Origin: an uncultured Comamonas sp.
Lineage (GTDB): Bacteria > Pseudomonadota > Gammaproteobacteria > Burkholderiales > Burkholderiaceae_C
Assembly (NCBI GenBank): GCA_947306475.1
Contig: CAMZGS010000001.1
Coordinates: forward strand, 372,001 to 436,000
DNA length: 64,000 nt
Direction of reading: 5' to 3'
Shown: piece after piece, positions 56,114-64,000 of the stretch
How positions within the stretch are numbered: position 1 is the first letter of the stretch
Layout: each line of letters begins with the position of its first letter
Notes under the pieces: model-generated
What the model saw: only the letters and a program-made list of their open reading frames with translations
What the model was told of the DNA's origin: nothing
Databases searched by the model: none
Made by a program: the position numbers and the translations under genes

Positions 56114-56165
56114 GGATACACCTCCGTGATGTTGTGTGGTGAGTTGGTTGGAGCCAGTACGCAGA

Positions 56166-57764
56166 TCAGTGCTGGCCTTGGTGGGCCACTGGCAGGTGTG
56201 CAGAAGGTGGCGTGTCTTCGGTGTTTGCTGTGCCGGTGTCGGCATTGGGGCCTTTGCGGATGGCCTGGAGCATGAGCTTCATCTCCACCACGATCAGCAC
56301 GGTGTAAATCGCCACAAAGCCCAGCAGGGTGAACAGCACGGTGCTGGCACTCAACTCGGAGACGGCCACTGCCGTGGGCAATACGCCTTCGACGGCCCAG
56401 GGCTGCCGACCCAGCTCGGCCACGATCCAGCCACATTCGGCAGCGATCCAGGGCAGAGGAATGCTCCAGACAGCCAGCTTGAGCAGCCAGGGATGGGCAT
56501 CCAGGCGGCGCTTGGCCGAAAGCCAGAAGAAAACGGCGGTGAGCACAATGAAGTAGAAACCCAGCCCCACCATCACGCGAAACGACCAGAACAGAGGGGC
56601 CACCTGCGGCACGGTGTCCCAGGCAGCCTGGGTGATGTGCTCAGGCGTGGCTTGGCGTGGGTCATCGACGTAGGGCTTGAGCAGCAAGGCATAGCCCAGA
56701 GAGCGGCTGTGGGCATCAAAGGCTTGTGCCAGCTCGGCCGGAATTGGTACGCCGGCTTCCAGTGCCCGGATTTTCTGCAGGGCGTCGTACGCCTGTTGAC
56801 CTTCACGAATGCGTTCCTTGGCGCCTTCGACCAACTCCAGAATGCCGGGGATTTCCGTGGTCAGCGAGCGTGTGCCGATCAGCCCCATGACCCACGGAAT
56901 GTGCACGGCATAGTGTGTGGTGCGGGCTTCCTGATCGGGGAAGCCAAATGCGGTGAAGGCTGCCGGAGCCGGCTCGGTGTCCCACATCGCTTCGATGGCC
57001 GAGAGTTTCATTTTCTGATGCTCGTTGGCGGCATAGCCGCTTTCATCGCCCAGCACCACCACCGACAAAGACGCGGCCAGGCCAAAGGATGCGGCCACCG
57101 CCATGGAGCGCCTGGCCAGCTCAGCATGACGCCCCTTGAGCAAGTACCAGGCTGACACACCCAGCACGAAGAGGGCCGCCACGGTGTACCCGGCCGAAAC
57201 TGTGTGCACAAACTTGGCCTGGGCAACGGGATTGAGCAGTACGTCGTAGAAGCTATCGACTTCCATGCGCAGCGTCTGGGGATTGAGCTTGGCACCCACG
57301 GGGTTTTGCATCCAGGCGTTGGCAATCAGAATCCAGAGTGCCGAGAAATTGGTGCCCAGCGCCACCAGCCAGGTCACCACGCAGTGCGCGACTTTGGACA
57401 TGCGTTCCCAGCCAAAGAAGAACATGCCCACAAAAGTGGCTTCCAGGAAAAAGGCCATCAGCCCTTCGATGGCCAGTGGTGCGCCAAAAACGTCGCCCAC
57501 ATAGTGGCTGTAGTAGCTCCAGTTCATGCCGAACTGGAACTCCATCACGATGCCGGTGGACACCCCCAGGGCGAAGTTGATGCCAAACAGCGTGCCCCAG
57601 AACTTGGTCATTTGCCGCCAGATTGTTCGTCCGGTCATGACGTACACCGTCTCCATGATGGCCAGCAAGATGGACAGTCCCAGCGTGAGCGGCACGAACA
57701 AAAAGTGGTAAAGCGCAGTCATCGCAAACTGCAGTCGGGATAACCCAACGATGTCGAGATCCAT
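56166..57764 (-). CDS. cydA: cytochrome bd ubiquinol oxidase subunit I
   Basis: Haem-bearing subunit that oxidises ubiquinol and reduces oxygen. The 532 residues begin MDLDIVGLSRLQFAMTALYH, with the His ligand region ALYHFLFVPLTLG, GRTIWRQMTKFWGTLFGINFALG (in part), EFQFGMNWSYYSHYVGD, the Q-loop from about residue 250 to 380 and the late Met/Arg-containing FWSFRVMVGLGF. ATG 57764 has AAAGGAT upstream. It is 62 bases from the cydC end. Confidence 0.97.
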   Translation of the reverse strand: MDLDIVGLSRLQFAMTALYHFLFVPLTLGLSILLAIMETVYVMTGRTIWRQMTKFWGTLFGINFALGVSTGIVMEFQFGMNWSYYSHYVGDVFGAPLAIEGLMAFFLEATFVGMFFFGWERMSKVAHCVVTWLVALGTNFSALWILIANAWMQNPVGAKLNPQTLRMEVDSFYDVLLNPVAQAKFVHTVSAGYTVAALFVLGVSAWYLLKGRHAELARRSMAVAASFGLAASLSVVVLGDESGYAANEHQKMKLSAIEAMWDTEPAPAAFTAFGFPDQEARTTHYAVHIPWVMGLIGTRSLTTEIPGILELVEGAKERIREGQQAYDALQKIRALEAGVPIPAELAQAFDAHSRSLGYALLLKPYVDDPRQATPEHITQAAWDTVPQVAPLFWSFRVMVGLGFYFIVLTAVFFWLSAKRRLDAHPWLLKLAVWSIPLPWIAAECGWIVAELGRQPWAVEGVLPTAVAVSELSASTVLFTLLGFVAIYTVLIVVEMKLMLQAIRKGPNADTGTANTEDTPPSAHLPVAHQGQH

Positions 57765-57825
57765 GATGGAAATCCTTTCCTAGGTTGAAAAAACGTTGAA
57801 GAGGCGTGGTGCAGAGGGCCCAGAC

Positions 57826-59571
57826 CTAGTGCTGGCGCAGCGTGGCCAGTACGGCATCGAAGGGCGCGGTGCCACGCCGGTGTTCGGCCACGATGCGGCC
57901 ATGTGCCAGCAGCAGCAGCCGGTCTGCCAGCTGCGCTTCACGGCGCACATGCGTAGCGATCAGGACGGTGTGGGTGCCAGCGTGCTGCTGCATGCGCTGG
58001 AGCACATCGCTGGCCGTAGCACCATCCAAACCTTCGGTGGGCTCGTCCAGCAGCCAACAGGTTGCCGGGTGCAGCAGCAGCCGTGCCAGCGCCAGGCGCC
58101 GGGCCTGCCCGCCAGAAAGTCCCAGGCCACCTTCACCCAGCAGGGTGTCCAGGCCTGCAGGCAGCTGGCGCACAGTGCGCTCCAGACCGCTGTGGCTCAG
58201 TGCCTGCCACAGCTGTGCATCGCTGGCCTGAGGCGCAGCAAGCAGCAGGTTGTGGCGCAGGCTGTCCTGAAACAGCTCAGTGCGCTGCGTCAGCCATGTG
58301 CAGGGGGTGGTTTGCACCTGCCCAGCCTCTGCCGACAGCTCAGCGGCCAGCAGTGCCAGCAGCGTGGATTTGCCTGCGCCACTGCTGCCTATCAGTGCCA
58401 CTCGCTCGCCCGGGGCGATACGCAGGTGGACGTCATGCAGCACCGCCGCCGCACTGCCCGGGTGGCGCACCTGCACGCCGTCCAACGCAAAGGCCGTGGG
58501 GGCATCGTGGGATGCCGGGGCGCTGCCCGGTGCTTGGCGGGGGGCCGATGCGGGCATGGCTGGCGCTTGCAGCTGTGGGCCCAAGCGGCGCGCAGCCAAG
58601 CTGCTGCGCGCCATGTCCAGAGCGCCCCGGCGCAGGGCGGCAAAAGGCTCCAGGGCGGTCAATGTCAGCAGCAAGGCCAGCGCTGCTGCAGGCAGCCCGA
58701 TCTGTTCCCCCTGCACCAGCGTGCCCACGGCCAGCAAAACGGCAGCCACGCTCGCATGCCCTGCCAGTGCATACAGCCAACCGGCACGGGTTTCTAAGCG
58801 GTGCAATGCGTCCTCGGCACGCATCAACCGCGTGTTGCTGCGCGCCACACGCTGGCACTGCTGCGGCAGTTGCCCTGCCATGAGCAGCTCGGTCTGCCCA
58901 GCCACCAGATCGATGGTGTGTGCACGCAGCTGTTCGAGGTGCCTTGCCCGGCGCAGTGCTGCGCGGCGGGCGCGCCGTGCGGTCCACAGGGTCAGGCCCA
59001 GCCCCATCAGAACCAGCCAGACGAACATCCCCAAGCCCAGCCACCCATCCAGCATGCCCAACATACCCGCTGCCAGTGTGGCGGCGGCCAGGGCAGTGGC
59101 CAGTGGCAGTAGGGCACGCAGATACAGCGATTCCAGCGCATCGATGTCTTGGGTGAGGCGAAACAGCAGCCGTGCAGGCCGCTGCAGCAGGTAGCGTGCC
59201 GCTTGGGGCTGCGCCCAGCTGCGAAACAGACGTTCGCGCAGCGCAGCCAATACCGCCAAGGTGGCATCGTGGGTGACGATCCGCTCGCCATAGCGGGCCG
59301 CTGTGCGCCCCAATGCCAGTAGTCGAATGGCGGCACTGGGCGTAAAGACGTTGAACGTCATCGCTGCCGTGGTCGACAGCCCAGCCAGGGCTGTGGCGGT
59401 GATGAACCAGCCCGACAGCCCCAGCAAGCCCATGCCAGTCAGTACGGTAAGGCTACCCAGCAAGCCGCCCAGCAGCAGGCGCCGTGCGGCCATCTGAACA
59501 AAAAAACGGAGCACGGTACGCAGATGGCGTGCAGCTTTTGAGGACTTGGCGTACTTCATACTGCGCTCCAC
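57826..59571 (-). CDS. cydC: ABC exporter subunit CydC (thiol/haem exporter for cytochrome bd assembly)
   Basis: Half of the heterodimeric CydDC exporter of glutathione and cysteine needed to assemble cytochrome bd. The 581 residues have an N-terminal membrane domain (LLGGLLGSLTVLTGMGLLGLSGWF, in part) with SGWFITATALAG typical of CydC, and a nucleotide-binding domain with Walker A IGSSGAGKST, signature LGLSGGQARRLALARLLL (in part) and LLDEPTEGLD. It overlaps cydD by 16 bases, so start could be at ATG 59571 or 59559 (MKYAKSSK). Confidence 0.88.
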   Translation of the reverse strand: MERSMKYAKSSKAARHLRTVLRFFVQMAARRLLLGGLLGSLTVLTGMGLLGLSGWFITATALAGLSTTAAMTFNVFTPSAAIRLLALGRTAARYGERIVTHDATLAVLAALRERLFRSWAQPQAARYLLQRPARLLFRLTQDIDALESLYLRALLPLATALAAATLAAGMLGMLDGWLGLGMFVWLVLMGLGLTLWTARRARRAALRRARHLEQLRAHTIDLVAGQTELLMAGQLPQQCQRVARSNTRLMRAEDALHRLETRAGWLYALAGHASVAAVLLAVGTLVQGEQIGLPAAALALLLTLTALEPFAALRRGALDMARSSLAARRLGPQLQAPAMPASAPRQAPGSAPASHDAPTAFALDGVQVRHPGSAAAVLHDVHLRIAPGERVALIGSSGAGKSTLLALLAAELSAEAGQVQTTPCTWLTQRTELFQDSLRHNLLLAAPQASDAQLWQALSHSGLERTVRQLPAGLDTLLGEGGLGLSGGQARRLALARLLLHPATCWLLDEPTEGLDGATASDVLQRMQQHAGTHTVLIATHVRREAQLADRLLLLAHGRIVAEHRRGTAPFDAVLATLRQH

Positions 59572-61268
59572 GTGCGCACATCCACGATGCGATCCATGCG
59601 AGCAGCCAGAGCACCGTCGTGGGTGGCGACCACCAGGGTGCGCCCCTGTGCCAGCTGCAGCAAGGCATCCACCAGTGCCTGCGCGGTGTCTCTATCCAGG
59701 TGGGCGGTGGGTTCGTCCAGCAGCCAGATATCGGCCTGCGGCATCGCCACGGCGCGTGCCAGGGCCAGCCGCATGGCCTCGCCACCCGACAGACCCTGCC
59801 CCCCTTCGCCCAGGGGGGTAGAGGGAGCAATGCGCGCGCTTGGTGCCAGACCTGCTTGGTGCAGTGCCGACAGCACATGGCCATGCCCCACTTCAGGACG
59901 GTGCAGGGCAACGTTGTCCTGCACCGTGCCGCAAAAAATATGTGGCTTTTGCCCAATCCAGGCCATGCGGCGGCGCAGGAGGTGCGCATGCCGGCCTTCC
60001 AGGGGCGTACTGCCGATGCGCACCGTGCCCGCACACGCTGGCAGCAGTCCTGCGATGGTTGCCAACAACGTGCTTTTGCCGCAGCCACTGGCTCCCACCA
60101 GGGCGATGTGTTCACCTGCCGCCACGTGCAGATGAACCCGCTCCAGCACCGGCGCTTGCGTGCAATAGCCCACGCTGAGGTTGTCGAGGTCCAGCGTTGC
60201 CGGGGTGGTCGCAGGCGGCGCATCGGATGCGGCGGGGGCAGCAGCGTGTGCCAGCTCCTGGGCCACTCCAGGCAAGGGCAGGCGTTGGTTGGAGCATTGC
60301 AGCGCGTGCAGGGCCTGCTCGGCGGCCTGGCCCGCAGCCTTGTCGTGCCAAGCAGTGGCCAGCTCCCGCAAGGGCTCAAAGAAGGCAGGGGCCAAAAGCA
60401 GGATGAACAACCCCTCGCCTAGCGAGAGGCGCTGCCCCCAGCTGCCCCCTGGCAGCTCGCCCAGCAGGTGAAAGCCGATGTACACCGCCACCAAGGCCAC
60501 CGCTAGCGCAGAAAACAGCTCCAGCGCTGCCGACGATAAAAAGGCAATGCGCAGCACCTGCATGGTGCGCTGGCGCACCTCTTGCGCCCAAGCGCGCAAC
60601 CGCAGTGCGGTGGTTTCCACTGCCCCCAGGGCCCGCAGCGTGGCCAGCCCCCGCAGGCGGTCCAGCAAAAAACCCTGCATGCTGCCCAGCGACTGCAACT
60701 GCGCTTGGCTGGCTGCTTGGGCACGCCAGCCAATCCAGACCATGGCCATCGGAATCAAAGGTGCAGCCAGCAGCAAAATCAGTGCCGACAGCCACGAAAA
60801 ATAGGCCACTGCCAGCGCTATGGCCAGAGGTACCAGCACCACCCGCGCCAAGGCGGGTCGGTAGCGCAACTGCCACGGCAGCAAAGCATCGGCTTGCTCG
60901 GCCATGGCACTGGCCGCGTGGCCGGAGCTGGCGCGTGCGCGGTCCAGCGGCGAGGAAGCAGCCAATGCCGCGCAGGCCCGTGACCGTTCGCGGGACACAT
61001 GGGCCTGGGCCGCACGAAACAGCCGCCGCTGCGCCCAGGCTTCCGCCGTGGCGCGTACAGCCCCCAGGGCGCCATAGCCCAGGGCCAGCCCGATCAGCGG
61101 TACGTCATCCGGTGCGTGGGCCAGTTGTTCAACAGCGTACGCCAGCACGCCGGCTTGCGCGATCCAGAGCCACGACGCCGTGGCGTACACCAAGGCCCCT
61201 AGATGTGCGCCAGGCTGCGCGCGCGTGCCAGTTGCGGCAGCTTGTGCTGCCGCAGGAAAACGAGGCAT
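59556..61268 (-). CDS. cydD: ABC exporter subunit CydD
   Basis: Partner of CydC. The 570-residue protein has six predicted membrane helices (first about residues 27-45), Walker A GASGCGKSTLL, signature GQGLSGGEAMRLALARA and LLDEPTAHLDRDT. RERSRACAALAASSPLDRARASSGHA is characteristic of the first cytoplasmic loop. ATG 61268 is the first in frame. As first gene of cydDCABX, it would carry the block promoter in the 94 bp before it, unless transcription starts at the DUF2946 gene. No FNR/ANR-type TTGAT-N4-ATCAA box is visible there. Confidence 0.9.
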   Translation of the reverse strand: MPRFPAAAQAAATGTRAQPGAHLGALVYATASWLWIAQAGVLAYAVEQLAHAPDDVPLIGLALGYGALGAVRATAEAWAQRRLFRAAQAHVSRERSRACAALAASSPLDRARASSGHAASAMAEQADALLPWQLRYRPALARVVLVPLAIALAVAYFSWLSALILLLAAPLIPMAMVWIGWRAQAASQAQLQSLGSMQGFLLDRLRGLATLRALGAVETTALRLRAWAQEVRQRTMQVLRIAFLSSAALELFSALAVALVAVYIGFHLLGELPGGSWGQRLSLGEGLFILLLAPAFFEPLRELATAWHDKAAGQAAEQALHALQCSNQRLPLPGVAQELAHAAAPAASDAPPATTPATLDLDNLSVGYCTQAPVLERVHLHVAAGEHIALVGASGCGKSTLLATIAGLLPACAGTVRIGSTPLEGRHAHLLRRRMAWIGQKPHIFCGTVQDNVALHRPEVGHGHVLSALHQAGLAPSARIAPSTPLGEGGQGLSGGEAMRLALARAVAMPQADIWLLDEPTAHLDRDTAQALVDALLQLAQGRTLVVATHDGALAARMDRIVDVRTWSAV

Positions 61269-61362
61269 AAGAAACTCTCCTGACAGTCATCGCCAACACG
61301 GCGGTATGCGCCAAGCGGGTCCCTGCGGTCTGCAGGGGCCGGAAAGGGCTCATACCACGCGA

Positions 61363-61773
61363 TTACGCGCAGTCAGGAGAGGGAGGGGCGCGACTGTGGC
61401 AGGCTGCCCAGATCGCAGTGGCCGGCGGAGGATTGGAGGGCCGCGCGCGCGGGGTGTGGCGCACCGAGCCATCGGCCAGCACCAGCACGCCTGGCGCGTG
61501 AACAATGTCGGGCAGGTCTTGCTGGAGGCGGCAGTACGGGCAATGGTTCTGCGCTGAGTGGGAACTGTTGGAGCTGTTGGCGGCGCCATCGCGGCTCTCA
61601 TCGGCGGGCATGGCCACCAGCAGTGTGCCATCGGAGGTGCAGACCTCCACCCAGGCGGAGCCGGGAGCCCAAGCATGCATCGAAGCCATCGTCGGCGCGG
61701 CCACCACACCCCACAGGACCGCCAGGATGGCGATCCAGATGGTCAGCGCAAAACGGAAGCGTGGACGGTGCAT
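61363..61773 (-). CDS. DUF2946-like exported protein with HCPYC motif
   Basis: A 136-residue protein starting MHRPRFRFALTIWIAILAVL with a hydrophobic segment (about 8-25) that serves as signal or anchor. A mature part follows with EVCTSDGTLLVAMPAD, a Ser/Asn-rich stretch and NHCPYCRLQQDLP. The pattern E-V-C-T ... H-C-P-Y-C is characteristic of DUF2946 proteins, several of which are linked to copper. Starts GTG 61800 and TTG 61785 are alternatives. It lies 94 bases upstream of cydD on the same strand, so it could share its transcript. A hairpin (CCCTGC 61321-61326 with GCAGGG 61332-61337) lies between. Confidence 0.7.
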   Translation of the reverse strand: MHRPRFRFALTIWIAILAVLWGVVAAPTMASMHAWAPGSAWVEVCTSDGTLLVAMPADESRDGAANSSNSSHSAQNHCPYCRLQQDLPDIVHAPGVLVLADGSVRHTPRARPSNPPPATAIWAACHSRAPPSPDCA

Positions 61774-62023
61774 GTGGATGGGCAAGGCGCGCCGCGTCAC
61801 GGTGTGGACGCACGGCAGCGTTCCAAGTCAGACTGACCGCAGTCTAAGGCTTCGCATCAGGGTTGTCACCAAGACCCACCCACACAACCCCTGGTACGTC
61901 GTTGTGCAGCCTTGTCGTACTGCTGTGGTACCGCCTGCGGCTGCGTGTCCTGTCTCAACCGTAAATCTTCGATGGGCTGGGTGGTGTTGGTGGCCCGAAC
62001 CCCGGGCGCAAGGGGCTCCCAGG
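61774..62023. other. intergenic region between queF and the DUF2946 gene
   Basis: About 250 bp. It ends both upstream of the DUF2946 gene (whose promoter should be here) and downstream of queF on the same strand. I see no clear hairpin with T-run, no believable small gene and no recognised operator. Confidence 0.5.
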
Positions 62024-62881
62024 CTACTGACGCGCCGTGCGGTGGTTGGGCGGCAGTTGCAGCGGGTGGCTGGTGCGCAGCGGGTTGATGTCCAGGCCGC
62101 CACGGCGCGTATAGCGCGCATAGACGGTGAGTTTGATCGGGCGGCAGCGCTGCCAGATGTCCATGAACATGCGCTCGACGCAGTGCTCATGGAACTCGTT
62201 GTGGTTGCGCAGGCTGACGATGTAGCGCAGCAGCCCGGCCTGGTCGATCTGCGCGCCGCTGTAGCTGATCTGCACGCTGCCCCAGTCGGGCTGGCCGGTC
62301 ACCGGGCAGTTGCTGCGCAGCAGGCGGCTGGTGAGCGTCTCGGTCACCGGCGCCTCGTCGTGGTTGGCACTGAGCAGCTCGGGCGCGGGCGTGTAGTGCG
62401 TGCATTCCAGGTCCAGGCGGTCCAGATTGAGGCCGCTGAGCTCGTGCAGCGGCTGGGCATCAAAGTCTTCCGGCTCAACCAGGCGCAGGCCGATGCTGCC
62501 GGGCTGGGGCGCACCGTGCCAGGCGCAGGCCGCCAGATCGGTGCGCAGGCGCTCGCGCACCTCGTCGATGCTGGCAAAGCGCGTGTTGTTGAAGCTGTTC
62601 AGGTAGAGCTTGAAGGACTTGCTCTCGATCAGGCAGGGCGTCTCGCACGGAATGGTGGCCTGCAGCAGCGCTACCTGGGGCTTGCCGCGCTGGTTGAGCC
62701 AGGACAGCTCGTAGCCGGTCCACAAGTCGGCACCAAAGAAGGGCAGGGCGCCGCTGTGCGCCTCATCGATGCCCAGCTGCGCACGCTGCCGGGCACGTGG
62801 CAGGGGAAAGAGCAGGCTGGGGTCGTACTGGTCGGTGTAGTGGGTGGTTTTGCCCAGCTGGGATTGGTCAGGGGTGTTCAT
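62024..62881 (-). CDS. queF: NADPH-dependent 7-cyano-7-deazaguanine reductase QueF
   Basis: Reduces preQ0 to preQ1 in queuosine synthesis. The 285-residue length marks the bimodular (long) type. [24 protein letters not shown] (in part) has the QueF motif E-S-K-S-x-K-L-Y, and the active Cys is in [34 protein letters not shown] and [14 protein letters not shown] are further conserved parts. ATG 62881 begins [15 protein letters not shown]. Palindromic repeat copy 9 lies directly upstream. Confidence 0.95.
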   Translation of the reverse strand: MNTPDQSQLGKTTHYTDQYDPSLLFPLPRARQRAQLGIDEAHSGALPFFGADLWTGYELSWLNQRGKPQVALLQATIPCETPCLIESKSFKLYLNSFNNTRFASIDEVRERLRTDLAACAWHGAPQPGSIGLRLVEPEDFDAQPLHELSGLNLDRLDLECTHYTPAPELLSANHDEAPVTETLTSRLLRSNCPVTGQPDWGSVQISYSGAQIDQAGLLRYIVSLRNHNEFHEHCVERMFMDIWQRCRPIKLTVYARYTRRGGLDINPLRTSHPLQLPPNHRTARQ

Positions 62882-62888
62882 TCTCGGA

Positions 62889-62971
62889 ATTGATAGCTTT
62901 TGGCGCTCACTACACAAGGATTTCAGATGGTTTTTTGCCTGAAATCCTTGTATATCCAGCGCTTGCAGTTC
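62889..62971. repeat. dispersed palindromic repeat, copy 9
   Basis: The inner arms ACAAGGATTTCAG (62914-62926) and CTGAAATCCTTGT (62939-62951) are exact reverse complements. The outer arms TGATAGCTTTTGGCGCT and AGCGCTTGCAG complete the same plan as copy 1. It lies between yaaA and queF. Confidence 0.85.
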
Positions 62972-63007
62972 ACATATTGGGAGCAGATGGTGGGCATGCC
63001 CACGATT

Positions 63008-63811
63008 TCATCCCTCGGCCAGGGCGCGGCGGAATACCAGGCGCTGTTCGCTGGAGGCCTCGGGCGCGTAGGCGTAGCCTTCCACGGCGAAGTCCTGCAA
63101 CTGTTCGGGCCGGGTCAGGCGCTGTTCGATGGCCCAGCGCGCCATCAGTCCACGGGCGCGCTTGGCGTAGAAGCTGATGATCTTGTACTTGCCGCCCTTG
63201 AGGTCCTCGAACACGCATTCGACCACCGGGGCGCGCAGCGTCTTCCGGTCCACGCTCTTGAAGTACTCCTGCGAGGCCAGATTGACCACCACCGGCGCTT
63301 CCTGCCCGGTCTGGCCCTGCAGGCGCTCGTTGAGGTACTGGGCAATGCGGCTGCCCCAGAAGCTGTACAGGTTCTGGCCCTGGCTGCCAGCATGCGCCCA
63401 GGCCAGCCTGGTGCCCATTTCCAGGCGGTAGGGCTGCATCCAGTCCAGCGGGCGCAGCACACCGTACAGGCCGCTGAGGATGACCAGATGCTCCTGCGCC
63501 CAGGCCACATCGGGCGCGCCCAGGGTGTAGGCATCCAGCCCCTCATAGACATCGCCATTGAAGGCAAACAGCGCCTGGCGTGCGTTGGCGGCGCTGTATT
63601 CGGGGCGCCAGTCGGCAAAGCGCCGGGCGTTGAGCGCGGCCAGCGCCGGGCTGATGTTCATCAGATCGCCCACTTCCTGCGCCGACAGCTGGCGCAGCTG
63701 CTCGACAAGCACGCTGGCCTGCGCGGTGAAGGTGGGCAGGGTGTGCGCCAGATCGGGCGGCAGGGCGCGTTCGTAATCCAGGGATTTGGCGGGGGAGAGC
63801 AAAAACAGCAT
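63008..63811 (-). CDS. yaaA: peroxide stress protein YaaA
   Basis: YaaA/DUF328 (UPF0246) protein, which in E. coli limits free iron under peroxide stress and binds DNA. The 267 residues begin MLFLLSPAKSLDYERAL, with FNGDVYEGLDAYTL, LSGLYGVLRPLDWMQPYRLEMG (in part), NLASQEYFKSVD and ISFYAKRARGLMARW. ATG 63811 is the family start. Length is usual. Confidence 0.95.
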   Translation of the reverse strand: MLFLLSPAKSLDYERALPPDLAHTLPTFTAQASVLVEQLRQLSAQEVGDLMNISPALAALNARRFADWRPEYSAANARQALFAFNGDVYEGLDAYTLGAPDVAWAQEHLVILSGLYGVLRPLDWMQPYRLEMGTRLAWAHAGSQGQNLYSFWGSRIAQYLNERLQGQTGQEAPVVVNLASQEYFKSVDRKTLRAPVVECVFEDLKGGKYKIISFYAKRARGLMARWAIEQRLTRPEQLQDFAVEGYAYAPEASSEQRLVFRRALAEG

Positions 63812-63841
63812 GCAGCAGACTCCAGAAACGTAGGCCGGAAC

Positions 63842-63864
63842 AAAAACGGGGGCCGAAGCCCCCG
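63842..63864 (-). terminator. intrinsic terminator upstream of yaaA
   Basis: On the minus strand: GGGGGC (63863-63858), TTCG loop, GCCCCC (63853-63848), then G and a run of T (63846-63842). It ends the gene whose tail is at 63879-64000, before yaaA. Confidence 0.92.
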
Positions 63865-63878
63865 CGAGTGCGTGCGCC

Positions 63879-64000
63879 TTAGCGGGCGCTGGTGTCGGAG
63901 GCCTCGAAGGGCAGTTGCAGCTCGGCCAGGTTCTTGCGCGTCTCCACCAGGATCAGCGGACCTTCATCGAGCACGACGGGCGCGGGGCGCTCGCGCGGGA
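63879..64000 (-). CDS. C-terminal end of an unrecognised gene, 5' part outside window
   Basis: The last 40 codons of a minus-strand gene, reading APVVLDEGPLILVETRKNL and then AELQLPFEASDTSAR before TAA (63881-63879). The tail is Ala/Pro-rich and acidic, and codon use fits the genome. A strong terminator follows 15 bases later, so this is the true end of a transcription unit. Too little is visible to name it. Confidence 0.65.
   Translation of the reverse strand, partial: PRERPAPVVLDEGPLILVETRKNLAELQLPFEASDTSAR

Noticed and set aside
57765-57825. FNR/ANR-type box (TTGAT-N4-ATCAA) near the cyd genes
   Set aside because: I looked between cydA and cydC and before cydD and the DUF2946 gene, and found no match close enough to report.
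62990-63003. Palindrome GTGGGCATGCCCAC next to the yaaA stop
   Set aside because: Self-complementary without a loop or T-run; too short to assign a role.

Overview
The window reads as housekeeping chromosome from a betaproteobacterium of the Burkholderiales, most likely Comamonadaceae. The reasons are the high GC, the gene neighbourhoods (DUF484-xerC, hslVU next to the dcw cluster, tlpA-accB-accC-prmA-DUF3426), the protein sequences, and a dispersed ~50-110 bp palindromic repeat with a GATAGCTG/TTGCGC core that I associate with this family. I see no prophage, insertion sequence, integron, CRISPR array, tRNA or rRNA gene. The genus is not determined.

Layout. 1-2.2 kb, minus strand: rpoH (3' end off the window) under a perfect CIRCE operator, a DsrE-like protein and cysK. 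2.4-2.7 kb: the RNase P RNA gene rnpB. 2.8-7.3 kb: a Nudix/metallo-beta-lactamase fusion, an RsuA-like S4 protein without the catalytic Asp, DUF484 and xerC. 7.5-12.9 kb: a His-rich COG0523 GTPase, a single-cysteine DksA, a STAS-like protein, hslV and hslU. 13.0-30.1 kb: a nearly complete division and cell-wall cluster in tight translational coupling (rsmH ftsL ftsI murE murF mraY murD ftsW murG murC ddl ftsQ ftsA ftsZ), then lpxC and a 58-aa membrane protein. mraZ is not at its usual place before rsmH. 31.4-37.2 kb, minus strand: ruvC, mtgA, aroE, a TonB-like protein, an RNase II-type exonuclease and a YqiA-type esterase. 37.3-42.2 kb: rodA, tldD, a DAHP synthase gene under a clear aromatic-amino-acid attenuator, and a small conserved protein between two strong terminators. 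42.2-50.5 kb: mpl (minus), an unknown protein, a TlpA-like thioredoxin, accB, accC, prmA, a DUF3426 zinc-ribbon protein and a PfkB kinase. 50.8-54.7 kb: a hybrid histidine kinase and an HD-GYP response regulator. 54.8-61.8 kb, minus strand: cydX, cydB, cydA, cydC and cydD, plus a DUF2946 protein upstream. 62-64 kb, minus strand: queF, yaaA and the tail of an unrecognised gene behind a strong terminator.

How the genes work together. The centre is one peptidoglycan and division programme: lipid II synthesis (murC-F, mraY, murG, ddl), polymerisation (ftsI/ftsW, rodA, mtgA), recycling (mpl) and the divisome (ftsQ, ftsA, ftsZ, ftsL). Around it are protein quality control (rpoH, hslVU), fatty-acid initiation (accBC) and LPS commitment (lpxC). 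The cyd block holds both subunits of cytochrome bd, its small CydX subunit and the CydDC exporter needed for assembly.

The most interesting signal not explained by an ordinary gene is the leader of the DAHP synthase gene. An 18-codon peptide has eight aromatic residues. Its last codons can pair with the 5' arm of an intrinsic terminator just before the gene. The second theme is the palindromic repeat family, one copy of which is read in frame as part of the N-terminus of MurD.
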